From: Symploca sp. SIO2E9
GTDB taxonomy: Bacteria; Cyanobacteriota; Cyanobacteriia; Cyanobacteriales; Coleofasciculaceae
Direction: 5' to 3'
NCBI GenBank assembly: GCA_010692645.1
Contig: JAAHGS010000031.1
Coordinates: 1-52,601, forward strand
DNA length: 52,601 nt
The notes below the pieces were generated by a model, which saw only the letters and a list, made by a program, of their open reading frames with translations, had not been told where the DNA came from and searched no databases. The position numbers were made by a program, and so were the translations under genes. Shown in pieces: positions 34,077-42,753 of the stretch (the stretch's first letter is position 1; each line of letters begins with the position of its first letter).

Positions 34077-35102
34077 TCATCTCCCACTCTCCCCATCTTC
34101 TGCAACAGGCACAAGTGCCAAAGCTTCGCGCACCACTTCAGAATCCATCCCTGGAATACAGGATTTTTCAGTAAGATATCTTTTCCAAGCCCTACTCCCC
34201 GGTTGCCCTGTAAACAATTGCAGCATATGTCGGGTAATTTTATTGAGTTTTTGACCCTTTGCTGCCCAATAATCTATATAGGAAAACATCGCTTTAGCAA
34301 CTTGATGGCGAGTTGGTGGTGTAACCTCCTCGTCATATATCTCACCCTCAGCTTTAGCAAACATATAGGGATTATCGTAAGCAGCACGCCCAATCATCAC
34401 CGCATCAACAAATTCCAGTTGTTGGTGTACTTGTTCTAGGCTAGTAAATCCACCATTAATTTCAATAAATAGATGGGGGAACTCTTCCTTAAGACGATGC
34501 ACATCACCATAGCGCAGGGGGGGAATATTGCGATTATCCTTAGGACTCAAACCCTGTAACCAAGCCTTGCGAGCATGTACAGTAAAGTGCTGACATCCTG
34601 CCTCCGAGACAATACTAACAAAGTTAGCCATATCCTCATAGCGATCGCAATCATCAATACCAATACGATGCTTGACGGTAACAGGTATGTTCACAGCCTT
34701 AAGCATCGCTTCTACAGCACGGGCTACTCGTTCTGGTTCTGCCATCAAACAAGCGCCGAAGTTTCCATCTTGCACGCGACTACTAGGACAACCGACATTA
34801 AGATTAATTTGGTCATAGCCCATATCCTCCCCAATACAAGCGCATTCAGCTAGTTGTCTGGGATTATCACCGCCCACCTGTAGAACCAAGGGTTTTTCTT
34901 CGGGGGAAAAGCCTAACAGATGTTGGCGATCGCCATGTACAATAGCTGCACTAGTAACCATCTCAGTGTAGAGTAGAGTGCGGCGAGTTATTTGCCGCAT
35001 GAAATACCGAAAATGACGATCTGTGCGATCCATCATCGGTGCTACGCTCAAGGGATAAGTTTTTGTGCATCTAGTTTGCATATTTAGACTGTAGTTAGCC
35101 AA
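34077..35102 (-). CDS. dusA: tRNA-dihydrouridine synthase A
   Basis: 341 aa. FMN enzyme reducing U20/U20a in the D-loop of tRNAs. APMMDRTDRHFRYFMRQITR near the N-terminus is specific for DusA. FMN and substrate residues lie in LQVGGDN, NLNVGCPSSRVQDGNFGACL (catalytic cysteine C118 in GAC), VTVKHRIGIDD, FTVHARKAWLQGLSPKDNR (DusA-type HARKA) and INGGF. MIGRAAYDNPYMF completes the barrel. ATG 35102 or the one at 35081 (MQTRCTK) may be used. The gene starts just below the octamer array at 35131. Confidence 0.95.
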   Translation of the reverse strand: MANYSLNMQTRCTKTYPLSVAPMMDRTDRHFRYFMRQITRRTLLYTEMVTSAAIVHGDRQHLLGFSPEEKPLVLQVGGDNPRQLAECACIGEDMGYDQINLNVGCPSSRVQDGNFGACLMAEPERVARAVEAMLKAVNIPVTVKHRIGIDDCDRYEDMANFVSIVSEAGCQHFTVHARKAWLQGLSPKDNRNIPPLRYGDVHRLKEEFPHLFIEINGGFTSLEQVHQQLEFVDAVMIGRAAYDNPYMFAKAEGEIYDEEVTPPTRHQVAKAMFSYIDYWAAKGQKLNKITRHMLQLFTGQPGSRAWKRYLTEKSCIPGMDSEVVREALALVPVAEDGESGR

Positions 35103-35130
35103 GAATTAGGAGTTGGGTTAGAGCTATTGC

Positions 35131-35194
35131 TCCCCATCTCCCCATCTCCCCATCTCCCCATCTCCCCATCTCCCCATCTCCCCATCTCCCCCTC
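35131..35194 (+). repeat. Octamer array TCCCCATC x7
   Basis: Seven perfect 8-mers TCCCCATC (35131-35186) and one degenerate unit. The array lies between two minus-strand genes. The same wording occurs at 42600-42655 and, on the other strand, near 35965-36070. Confidence 0.85.
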
Positions 35195-35198
35195 TCTT

Positions 35199-35726
35199 TC
35201 ATTCTGGAGCAGGAACCCCCTCAAGTGAAGCTTCCCAAAAATAGACGCGTCTGCAATACTGGTTTTGCCCCGAACAAACTGCTTCCAAAGCAACATTACT
35301 AGTGTTAGTAACATCGACTAATATTGAATCTTTCTTCCCCGCAGAAACTGTGCGAGACTCAACTTCAAACCCGTCTAAGTATAAATTCACCCTAACTGGA
35401 GGACTACCCTGATCATTGTCGCGCATACCAAATTCTAGTTTCAGAGTTTGGAAGATTAAACTTTCTTTATTAGGCTGAATTCTACAGGTCATTGATGCAG
35501 AACTATCACCTGGTCCCATAAACATCTTAGAAGTGTATACTGCTCTGTCTATAGAAATATCTTGAGTCTGACTAGTCCAGTTGCCCATTCCTGCATTAAC
35601 GCAAGAGACATCCAGAAGAAAGCTAGAGGCAGGGGCTTCTTGGGCAATTTGCCTACCTTGGGGAGCTAGAGTCAACAAGAGGATTGTACTAGCGATAACT
35701 TGTCTGATCAATTTAATTTTTTGCAT
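35199..35726 (-). CDS. Secreted hypothetical protein, NPCBM-like
   Basis: 175 aa from the ATG at 35726, chosen because it gives a clean signal peptide (KLIRQVIASTILLLTLAP, likely cut near QIAQ). The mature part has strand-rich blocks LKLEFGMRDNDQG, VRVNLYLDGFEVESRTVSAG, SILVDVTNTSNVALEAVCSG and RRVYFWEASLEG, resembling carbohydrate-binding NPCBM/jelly-roll modules; it has four Cys, possibly disulfides. The frame stays open to an ATG at 35786. Exact function unknown. Confidence 0.7.
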   Translation of the reverse strand: MQKIKLIRQVIASTILLLTLAPQGRQIAQEAPASSFLLDVSCVNAGMGNWTSQTQDISIDRAVYTSKMFMGPGDSSASMTCRIQPNKESLIFQTLKLEFGMRDNDQGSPPVRVNLYLDGFEVESRTVSAGKKDSILVDVTNTSNVALEAVCSGQNQYCRRVYFWEASLEGVPAPE

Positions 35727-35786
35727 TGAGAGGCAGCAAACGGCAAAGGGATTCAATATGTCCATGATGGCACTAACTGCTTGCAT

Positions 35787-36418
35787 ATTGTTAAACTAGC
35801 CGCATCTCCTTGCAGAGAGATATTTTACAATTTCCTTACATAAACTTCATTGTAGCTAAACCCAAAACTATGATCAGGAATTCAAAATATGTTTAAGCAC
35901 CCTGATAGCCGCCCTCGGTTTCTCGAACCGAGGGCTTTCTGATTGTTGAGGGATTGTTCGGGGGGATGGGGAGAGAGGGAGATGGGGAGAGGGGGAGATG
36001 GGGAGATGAATATTCTGCCTCCTGCCTCCTGCCTCCTGCCTCCTGCCTTCTGCGGGAGATGGGGAGAGGGGGAAAATAAATTAAACAACTACAACACTGA
36101 GATTCTTCACTCGGCAAAGCCTACGCTCAGAATGACAGCTAAATAATTATCTAACTCTACAGCAGATAGTAAGTCAAAAAAATGCACAAAGTCTGTTCTA
36201 TTTGCAAAAAAAAATCTAAATCTAAAGTATATAATTGAATTATTAGCAATCAATCTTAATCTCTGCTTTTATTCAGAATTCTAGTAATCTAATTCTTCAT
36301 CAATTTATTACATAAACTTCATTGTTCCTACACCTAAAAAATCTGCCGGTATTCCACAATGTAATTGGTTGATTCATACGGACCCTGATGACCGCCCTCG
36401 GCTTGCCGCTGGGGGTTT
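35787..36418. other. Intergenic region with a duplicated ~105-bp block and heptamers
   Basis: 632 nt. TTACATAAACTTCATTGT at 35835 and again at 36308, each followed some 65-80 bp later by CCCTGATRRCCGCCCTCGG (35910 and 36385 regions), shows a duplication of about 105 bp. Between the copies lie GGGGAGAGGGGGAGAT-type repeats and a CTCCTGC heptamer array (about 36013-36048). No gene is credited. Confidence 0.6.
35911..35940 (+). terminator. Terminator-like hairpin GCCCTCGGTT
   Basis: GCCCTCGGTT-TCTCG-AACCGAGGGC followed by TTTCT. It is a perfect 10-bp stem. A degenerate relative sits at about 36393-36417 immediately after the exoprotein gene stop. No plus-strand gene directly precedes it. Confidence 0.55.
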
Positions 36419-39175
36419 TCACTTATTTGTTAATATGTTTGTCAATTGCTGGCAGGTTGCTGAAGACAACCAGGATGTATGAGGGCTTACTGTAGTGGGG
36501 AAAGCTGTAAGTACTACCTTGCCATTCTCATCTTTAATCCAACCTTGAGCTTCGACAATTGTTAGAGGTTGGCTGGGCGGTTGCCAATTACTAGCAGCTA
36601 TTTCTGTTCTCTTGTTAGTTGATATTGACCTAGCTCTCGATAATTCTGGTGGCGATTCCACTACTTCACCACTGGAGTCGGCAATGCGCCAATCTTCCCA
36701 AGTACCATCAGTGTCAAGCATTTGATAGGGAGAAGGAGGTAAGCCACCGCGCCCAGTAACGATAAATTCGCTACCTAAACCTGCCATGCAGAGGTTTTGA
36801 TCAACTAACGCTGCCACATCTACAGGTTTTTCTGAGAGTTCCTCTAGACTTTGAGAGGGGTCAACATCAGGTTGATTGATGAAGATTTCACCGTTGACGC
36901 CTAACTGAGAACTGGCAGTGATGTCACTACTCATTTCTAAGTCTTGTTCGCGGGCTTCAATACCAAAGAGTCCGTTGGTGGTGATATTAATATTGCCGCC
37001 ACTACCTGTGAAAGCATTAGCGGTGATGTCGCTATTTTCTTCGGGGATAGCTACAATCACGTCGGCATTGATAGTAATATCGCCGCCATCACCACCAGCC
37101 ATTTGAGTGCCTGCACTGGTAGAGATTTCACTGTTGCGGCGTAATAATATTAGGTCTTGTACTTGTAGGATAATATTGCCGCCTTGTCCTGATTCGGTGG
37201 TAGCAACGATCTTTCCTTGGTCTTGCAGACGGATTTGCTCGGCATTGATTAAAATTTCGCCTGCATTGCCTGCATTGTCTGTGCCAACACTTTCGACAGT
37301 TATTACTGCCCCATCTTGGATTGTTAATTGCTCGGTGGTTACCTCTATGTTTCCTCCATCACCGCTACCGCGAGTCGAAGCAAACAAACCGCTAATAAAC
37401 TGAGCATCTGCTGAAGTGCCGCTAAGTTCTATGTCTGAGGCTATTACTGTCAAAGTTCCTCCATTGCCTTGGCTGCCCTCATTAGCTTCGACTGTTACAT
37501 CTCCACCATTTCGGACAATCAATTGCCCAGTTTCAATGGTCAAGGAACCTGCATCTCCCTGATTTGTAGTCTGAGCAAACAAGCCGCTGTTTGTACTACC
37601 ATTCTCTGAGATGCCAGTTACTTCCACTGAATCAGAGGCTGTTACCGTCAAACTTCCCCCCTGACCCTCACCAAAAGTAGAAGCACTGATTTGTGCCCCA
37701 TCCTGGACAATTAATTGTCTAGTTTCAATAGTTAAGGAACCTGCTGCCCCAGTACCCCGAGTCCGACTAGACAAGAAACTAGCAAACCTATCATCAGCTT
37801 GGGTACCAATCACTTCCACTGAATCTGAAGCTCTCACTACCAATTCCCCCCCCTGACCCTCACTTATAGTAGAGGTAAGAACAGAAGCTCCATCTTGGAC
37901 AATTAACCGTCCAGTTTCAATAGTCAAAGAACCTGCTGATCCAGTACTACCGGGCAAAGCCCGAGACAACAAAACGCTATTTATCGTACCCTCATTGGAG
38001 ATTGAGGAACCGATTACTTCTACTGAATCGGAGGCTCTTACCGTCAAGGCTCCACCCAAACCCTCACTCTGAGTGAGAGTTAAAACGGTTGCCCCATCCT
38101 GGATAATTAATCGCTGAGTTTCAATAGTCAAGGGAGCAGCGGTTCCAGTACCCTGAGTTGAAATAGTCAAGCCGCTAGGTTCTTGACCATCATTTGAAGT
38201 GCCAATCACTTCCAAAGAATCTGAGGCTTTCACTGTTAAGCTTCCTCCTGCCTCTGCTCCATTAGTTATCGCAAAAATCCTTGAACCATCGGTGAGCTGA
38301 ATACGCCTGCCCTGCAACTGGAGAGTACCACTACCCTCACCACTGAGCTCCACTCGAGCTCCATTTCTAAGGGATATATCTGCCCGTGGGACCAAATCTG
38401 GGTAACTCAACTCTAAATTATTCTCATTCACACTTAGCGCTACTGTTGCTGAGCCGGCAACAGCTCCCAACTCAACTCTACCCCCTGGTACTGACAAAAT
38501 ACCGCCCTCTATCAATATTGCTCCAGTTGCTTCGCTGTTAGGGACAACATTACCTCCTAGTAGTAACAAGCTTTGATCTTCAGGAACTGCTAGAGAGCCT
38601 CTAACTTCAATCGAATTCCTCTGCTGGGCAGCAATTTGATTGAACAGAAATGCCGAAGGATTGACAGTCAGTAGCGGCGAGGGAGCATTGGGAACAGAGG
38701 CACTGAAGACGCCTTGTTCTCCAAAACCAATGGCATTAGCTGTCGTCCCTACAAAAGAACCATTGACATTTAAATTAGCATTTTGACCAAAGATAATCCC
38801 ATTGGGATTAATCAAAAATAAGTTAGCACTGCCAGATACCCCTAAAATTCCCAGAATCTCGGAGATGCTTCCTCCCGTAACCCGACTCAGAATATTCTCA
38901 ATTCCAGTAGGAGTAACAAAAGAAGCTTCTTGTCCTTCACCAATGTTGAACTGCTCAAAACTGTGGAACAAATTACTGCCTCGAACTGCCCCACCAGTAA
39001 TGTTGTCAATGTTAGGAGCCACAGGGCTCACCACAGAAGCTTCAGCTCCCAGAGTGCCATCTGGTGTAATTTGGGCAAAGGCGCTATCATTCCCTGCTGA
39101 AATCGCTATTACTAAAGTTAACGAACTTGCCAGACTTAAATGCAAACCCTGATCTAAAAAGTTTTTAGCGATCAC
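36419..39175 (-). CDS. Filamentous-hemagglutinin-like exoprotein (two-partner secretion, TpsA)
   Basis: 918 aa. Signal peptide (~1-34; LSLASSLTLVIAISA, SAFA cut). The TPS domain of ~35-270 contains GSNLFHSFEQFNIGEGQEAS, FLINPNGIIFGQNANLNVNG and SFVGTTANAI, with the NPNGI and NxNL motifs. Then come imperfect ~65-residue repeats of the LTIETGQLIVQDGA / GGSLTVRASDSVEVIGTS type that would form a long beta-helix. The C-terminal ~110 residues (QGWIKDENGKVVLTAFPTTV) are the usual cyanobacterial end of these proteins. It is secreted through a TpsB (BamA-like) pore, not encoded here. Surface adhesion is inferred. Length is typical for cyanobacterial members. Confidence 0.92.
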   Translation of the reverse strand: MIAKNFLDQGLHLSLASSLTLVIAISAGNDSAFAQITPDGTLGAEASVVSPVAPNIDNITGGAVRGSNLFHSFEQFNIGEGQEASFVTPTGIENILSRVTGGSISEILGILGVSGSANLFLINPNGIIFGQNANLNVNGSFVGTTANAIGFGEQGVFSASVPNAPSPLLTVNPSAFLFNQIAAQQRNSIEVRGSLAVPEDQSLLLLGGNVVPNSEATGAILIEGGILSVPGGRVELGAVAGSATVALSVNENNLELSYPDLVPRADISLRNGARVELSGEGSGTLQLQGRRIQLTDGSRIFAITNGAEAGGSLTVKASDSLEVIGTSNDGQEPSGLTISTQGTGTAAPLTIETQRLIIQDGATVLTLTQSEGLGGALTVRASDSVEVIGSSISNEGTINSVLLSRALPGSTGSAGSLTIETGRLIVQDGASVLTSTISEGQGGELVVRASDSVEVIGTQADDRFASFLSSRTRGTGAAGSLTIETRQLIVQDGAQISASTFGEGQGGSLTVTASDSVEVTGISENGSTNSGLFAQTTNQGDAGSLTIETGQLIVRNGGDVTVEANEGSQGNGGTLTVIASDIELSGTSADAQFISGLFASTRGSGDGGNIEVTTEQLTIQDGAVITVESVGTDNAGNAGEILINAEQIRLQDQGKIVATTESGQGGNIILQVQDLILLRRNSEISTSAGTQMAGGDGGDITINADVIVAIPEENSDITANAFTGSGGNINITTNGLFGIEAREQDLEMSSDITASSQLGVNGEIFINQPDVDPSQSLEELSEKPVDVAALVDQNLCMAGLGSEFIVTGRGGLPPSPYQMLDTDGTWEDWRIADSSGEVVESPPELSRARSISTNKRTEIAASNWQPPSQPLTIVEAQGWIKDENGKVVLTAFPTTVSPHTSWLSSATCQQLTNILTNK

Positions 39176-39478
39176 CTAAATCTGTCTCCTAATATTGTCG
39201 TTCAACAGTATGTTCAGTTTATTCACATCCACAATAATTAATAATTATCAAAATAAATTTTTGTTGCAGTGTAGCGATCATCAAAACAAAATAGAGATGT
39301 TAAGTTTAACATCTCTACAGATAAGTTTCTAGAAACTAATCAAATCATCTGAACTGCATTGACACCTTTACAGCTAACAAAACTGAACAATATGTAGTGA
39401 CAACATCAGCTGTAGTATTATGTCAAGGTTTAAACCAAAGTGGTTAAAACTGAATCACAATATTAATAGAGCTTAGAC
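39176..39478. other. Intergenic region with a 12-bp hairpin
   Basis: 303 nt; contains the palindrome TAGAGATGTTAA-GT-TTAACATCTCTA at 39292-39317 and otherwise AT-rich sequence. No gene is visible. Confidence 0.6.
39292..39317. terminator. 12-bp hairpin downstream of the Cys-rich peptide gene
   Basis: Perfect stem with a 2-nt loop, 162 bp after the stop of the minus-strand peptide gene and upstream of the exoprotein gene. It may terminate the peptide transcript, but no T-run is seen; a common intergenic palindrome is the alternative. Confidence 0.4.
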
Positions 39479-39703
39479 TTAAGGATCAGAACAGGGCCAA
39501 CAATCTTGCAGTAGAGGATTACAATTAGGGATTGGACAATCACCATGAGTCATTATACGAGTGCCCTGCTTCTTTCCGGATTCCGAGCTTCCAGAAGTTT
39601 TATCTTGAGCCTCAGTAGTAGTAGCACTAATCTGCTTATTATCAGTCAGTTTCTGTTTTTTAACATCAGAAGAATTGGTACTATTTACATCAGTCATCAT
39701 CAT
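39479..39703 (-). CDS. Small Cys/Pro-rich peptide, RiPP-precursor-like
   Basis: 74 aa. GAGGGG before three consecutive ATG codons gives a convincing ribosome binding site. The first ~52 residues are hydrophilic, Thr/Ser/Lys-rich (VKKQKLTDNKQISATTTEAQ) with no signal peptide. The C-terminus is abruptly different: GDCPIPNCNPLLQDCWPCSD, with four Cys, four Pro and one Trp. Leader-plus-core asymmetry with clustered Cys is what ribosomally made, modified peptide precursors look like; a disulfide-rich or metal-binding small protein is the alternative. No LanM, radical SAM, YcaO or peptidase gene is in the window. The exoprotein gene follows downstream on the same strand 303 bp away. Confidence 0.6.
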   Translation of the reverse strand: MMMTDVNSTNSSDVKKQKLTDNKQISATTTEAQDKTSGSSESGKKQGTRIMTHGDCPIPNCNPLLQDCWPCSDP

Positions 39704-40538
39704 TTCCCCTCAAAAAATCAAACCTGGAGTTCTATTTAGGTCTCAAAAATAATTGTGTTTTTTTACGCAACGACTCAATTTTTTTGGTAGTCTTGAAAAA
39801 AATCGAATCAGAAGTCCAACACACATTGATTTATCAGGTAAATTGCCGGCATTTTTTGTCTCTGATAAGTCAAAGTGATTGGTGTAAAACCCTTTCCTTT
39901 AAGACCACATATACATACAAAGTGCTTTTTCTCCATTCCAGAAATTCTGGAACATTGTTTTGATTTTTTTGCTCTTAATCAAGGAAGGGGAACACAGTAG
40001 AACAAAAGTATTACTATGAATGTGAGTTCGATAAATCTTAAGAGTTGCCTGCTTTACAAAATAATAGGAGTTACGCACTGTACAAATCAGCCATAGTGTG
40101 CATCACGCGATTCGTTCATTTCACACCCTTAGACTAAACCTAATTTGCTCACTGCTTTTGCTGTGTCAAGGACTATAAATGGCTGAAATAACCAAATTTC
40201 CTATAGTACTCATGTACGATGTGTAAGTCCTATGTACTACTTTGCCACTCAAGTTCCCTTACTATAGCCCTGCGCGCTGGTGTATTTACAAATCACAAAT
40301 CGATGCTTGATTATCAATGAATTAGAACATTTGTACTGTAAATAGCCGAGGGTGAACTACTATAGAACTGATATAGCGATTGAGCTATAAAAATACCTAC
40401 TTTTGTAGGTTCTAGTGGTAGTTTCTAAGAAATAGCGATTGTCTTCGCTAGTGCCCCTACAGCCCTCCGGGCATACTTCGGCAGGGCAATCGCTTCAAGT
40501 CATACATCAGGAGTCCTTTTCAAAACCTAGTAATCGTG
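39704..40538. other. Intergenic region with a MITE; no gene
   Basis: 835 nt, AT-rich. It includes the MITE at 40064-40233, a TATAGCCCTGCGCGCTGG segment (40264) shared with 23535, and a CCTACttttGTAGG mini-hairpin near 40408. The promoter of the Cys-rich peptide gene should lie near 39710-39850. Confidence 0.55.
40064..40233. mobile_element. 170-bp MITE with ATAGGACTTAC-type termini
   Basis: It starts ATAGGAGTTACGCACTGTAC and its end, read in reverse, is ATAGGACTTACACATCGTAC, giving imperfect 20-bp inverted termini. There is no coding frame inside. Such ATAGGACTTACGCA ends are common for small cyanobacterial elements. Confidence 0.75.
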
Positions 40539-42500
40539 TCAAACTGTCGTACTGTAATACTCTTTTTTAGGGTAGACGCTAATAATCGAGTCGCCTACTT
40601 CAAAGAAAGTTCCTTGTCGCTCATGCTTAGAAAACTGTAAATCACCGTACTTCGCACCAATTGCTTCAGCAGTCTCTGCAATTCCATCCATGTGGTCAGA
40701 GATTAATCCAGTGGCACCGATGTAGAATACTAGAGGAGAAACTTTCTCCCTGTAGATTTTTTCAGTATATTCCTTTAGTTTGTTATTGGCAGTAAGGAAA
40801 GCTGCTACAAGTTCCTCTCTCACAATATCCTCACCCCTCCATCTTGCCTGCAATATTGGCAATAGAGCTTCTGCGCCAGTCTTTAGCAAAATAGCAACCA
40901 CTGTAGAGTGATCCTCAATACCGAGAAAATTATCAAAAATTTGTCTCATTAATTCATCAACTTTCGTCAGCTTTAGACGAGAAGAGAGATACTTATGACC
41001 GAAGATAATATTCTCGTTTAAGGTGATGTCAAAGCTCAGTTTTTCTAGTTGTTCACCAGTATCCTGGTTATATCCTTCGTATAGTCGATTGAGAAATTTG
41101 TTAGCTGAGTATAATTTACCGAGATTGAGGATTTCTTTGCTACCAATATCGATTTTGCGAACAATACGTGAGTTGATATTACCACTAGCGATCGCTTCCT
41201 CTAAATCAGAGTATTCTGTTGTGGTTGGAAAATTAATATAAACACTCTTTGACAAATAGTTTTTTTGCATTTCTTCGAGCTGCTCATGGATATAGACAGC
41301 TGACTCTTGCTGTAAGTGAGCTGAAAGTATACTAGAGAGTATTTTAATTGCAGCTAACTCTTTGAATAAACCCTCAATACTACCGAAACTACTATCAAAA
41401 TCCACAAGAGGCAGATTGTCAAGTCTTAGATCCCATTCAACTCGGAAATCAAATTCCTCAGCAGGTGAAGAATTTTTAGTAATGACGCCTTTTGACTTGA
41501 GCAATTCAAACACTTTTTTAGAGCTAATTTTGACCTTTAGTGATTTCAGGTTAACTTCACCGTCACTGACAATAGTGTAATTTCTAAACTTGTTGAGTTC
41601 AGTTACTACCATCCCAGCCACTTCGCTGATTTGATTCCCTCTCTCAGTATCTACCAACTTAACCTTTTTAGTAATCAACATATTGATAGTCGCTGTATTG
41701 TGATTAACAGCAACCGAACCCATTTGCACATACTCAGCATCATCTAGGTGTTCAGTCTTCAGCTGAGGCTTAATAACCTTGCCATCTTTATCTCTTGTGC
41801 CCTCAATTCTTTTCGCACTTTGGCGCTGATAGTTGTCCCGTAAGTGCTTGAAATTAATAATGATGTTACTTTTATCTTCCTCCAAGAGTTTAATCAACGA
41901 CCATAGGGAAATTTTTTTATTGACTTCGATACCATTCAAAAATACATGATTATCTAAGATAGCAGGCTCAAAAATAGCCTCTTCAAGGTCTCGTGCAAAT
42001 TCAGTTATTTCTACATTTGTTAGTGCCTTAGCATGTTTTTCCGTTAAAGTGGTATCGAAGCTACTCACTAAAGCATATTTAGCAGTGTTGAGATAACCTT
42101 GGTCAAGATTAGCCCTAGCAAAAACTAATACTGATAAATCTGTTTGGACTACAGGAACACTTATAAGTTTGTCGTATATTTCTTTAGTAATTTGTTGATA
42201 CTTATAGAAAAGACAATCATCTTCTGCCTCGACACCGAGAACTTTTAGTGACCCTGATGAACCCTTGATAATTTTGGCACTTTTAGACAGAAAAACTTGG
42301 TAATCATAGGCCTTCTCTAAGCTTTCTTCAACCATTGCATAATTGACTACTTTTGTATCAACTAAATAGTAGGCTTTTCCAAGTCCAGCAACATTGTAAA
42401 GCGTGAATTTCCCTCTGGTATTGGATAAAACTGGGTTGCTGCCACGTTCAGATTTGGCTCGATTATCTGGTGTTGTGCCACCTGTCATCTGTCTAACCAT
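40539..42500 (-). CDS. Large orphan protein of unknown function
   Basis: 653 aa from the ATG at 42500 (MVRQMTGGTTPDNRAK); the frame is open to 42644, but those codons are repeat DNA (GEMGRWGDGEMN). I do not recognise the family. It has no signal peptide or long membrane segment and is rich in Lys, Glu and Leu. The middle contains YVQMGSVAVNHNTATINMLI and a predicted helical region KELAAIKILSSILSAHLQQE; the end is FEVGDSIISVYPKKEYYSTT. It is probably cytosolic, or released without Sec. The 12-bp palindrome GTACATATGTAC lies five bases upstream of the ATG (42506-42517). It is followed by 835 bp before the Cys-rich peptide gene, so no operon is evident. Confidence 0.75.
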   Translation of the reverse strand: MVRQMTGGTTPDNRAKSERGSNPVLSNTRGKFTLYNVAGLGKAYYLVDTKVVNYAMVEESLEKAYDYQVFLSKSAKIIKGSSGSLKVLGVEAEDDCLFYKYQQITKEIYDKLISVPVVQTDLSVLVFARANLDQGYLNTAKYALVSSFDTTLTEKHAKALTNVEITEFARDLEEAIFEPAILDNHVFLNGIEVNKKISLWSLIKLLEEDKSNIIINFKHLRDNYQRQSAKRIEGTRDKDGKVIKPQLKTEHLDDAEYVQMGSVAVNHNTATINMLITKKVKLVDTERGNQISEVAGMVVTELNKFRNYTIVSDGEVNLKSLKVKISSKKVFELLKSKGVITKNSSPAEEFDFRVEWDLRLDNLPLVDFDSSFGSIEGLFKELAAIKILSSILSAHLQQESAVYIHEQLEEMQKNYLSKSVYINFPTTTEYSDLEEAIASGNINSRIVRKIDIGSKEILNLGKLYSANKFLNRLYEGYNQDTGEQLEKLSFDITLNENIIFGHKYLSSRLKLTKVDELMRQIFDNFLGIEDHSTVVAILLKTGAEALLPILQARWRGEDIVREELVAAFLTANNKLKEYTEKIYREKVSPLVFYIGATGLISDHMDGIAETAEAIGAKYGDLQFSKHERQGTFFEVGDSIISVYPKKEYYSTTV

Positions 42501-42539
42501 ACATAGTACATATGTACCAAGTATAGCATCTCCCCATTT

Positions 42540-42689
42540 CCCCACCATAAGGGAGGAGGGAGGAGGCAGAAGGCAGAAGGCAGAAGGCAGAAAATTCATC
42601 TCCCCATCTCCCCATCTCCCCATCTCCCCGAGCCATCCCCCCATCTCCCCCTCTATCTAAAAGATGCAAGTTAAATACGTAATAGCTTA
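42540..42689. repeat. Composite repeat block upstream of aroC
   Basis: GGCAGAA heptamers (about 42556-42588), CCCCATCT octamers (about 42600-42655), then ATCTAAAAGATGCAAGTTAA and an end AATACGTAATAGCTTA (to 42689) related to the TAAGCT(G/A)TT MITE family. It separates the divergent orphan gene and aroC, and its codons extend the orphan frame artificially. Confidence 0.7.
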
Positions 42690-42753
42690 GTGGCGGCAAG
42701 GCCTTAGTAGGTGTTAGAATGAACCGGATTTAAAACGTCTGTATCAATTTAGT

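Noticed and set aside
35131-35194. Short tandem units resembling a repeat array such as CRISPR
   Set aside because: The 8-bp units are directly adjacent with no spacers, and no cas gene is present.
35084-35314. 76-codon minus-strand frame over the octamer array
   Set aside because: GEMGRWGD repeats are a translation of the TCCCCATC array, and the frame overlaps the starts and ends of two real genes.
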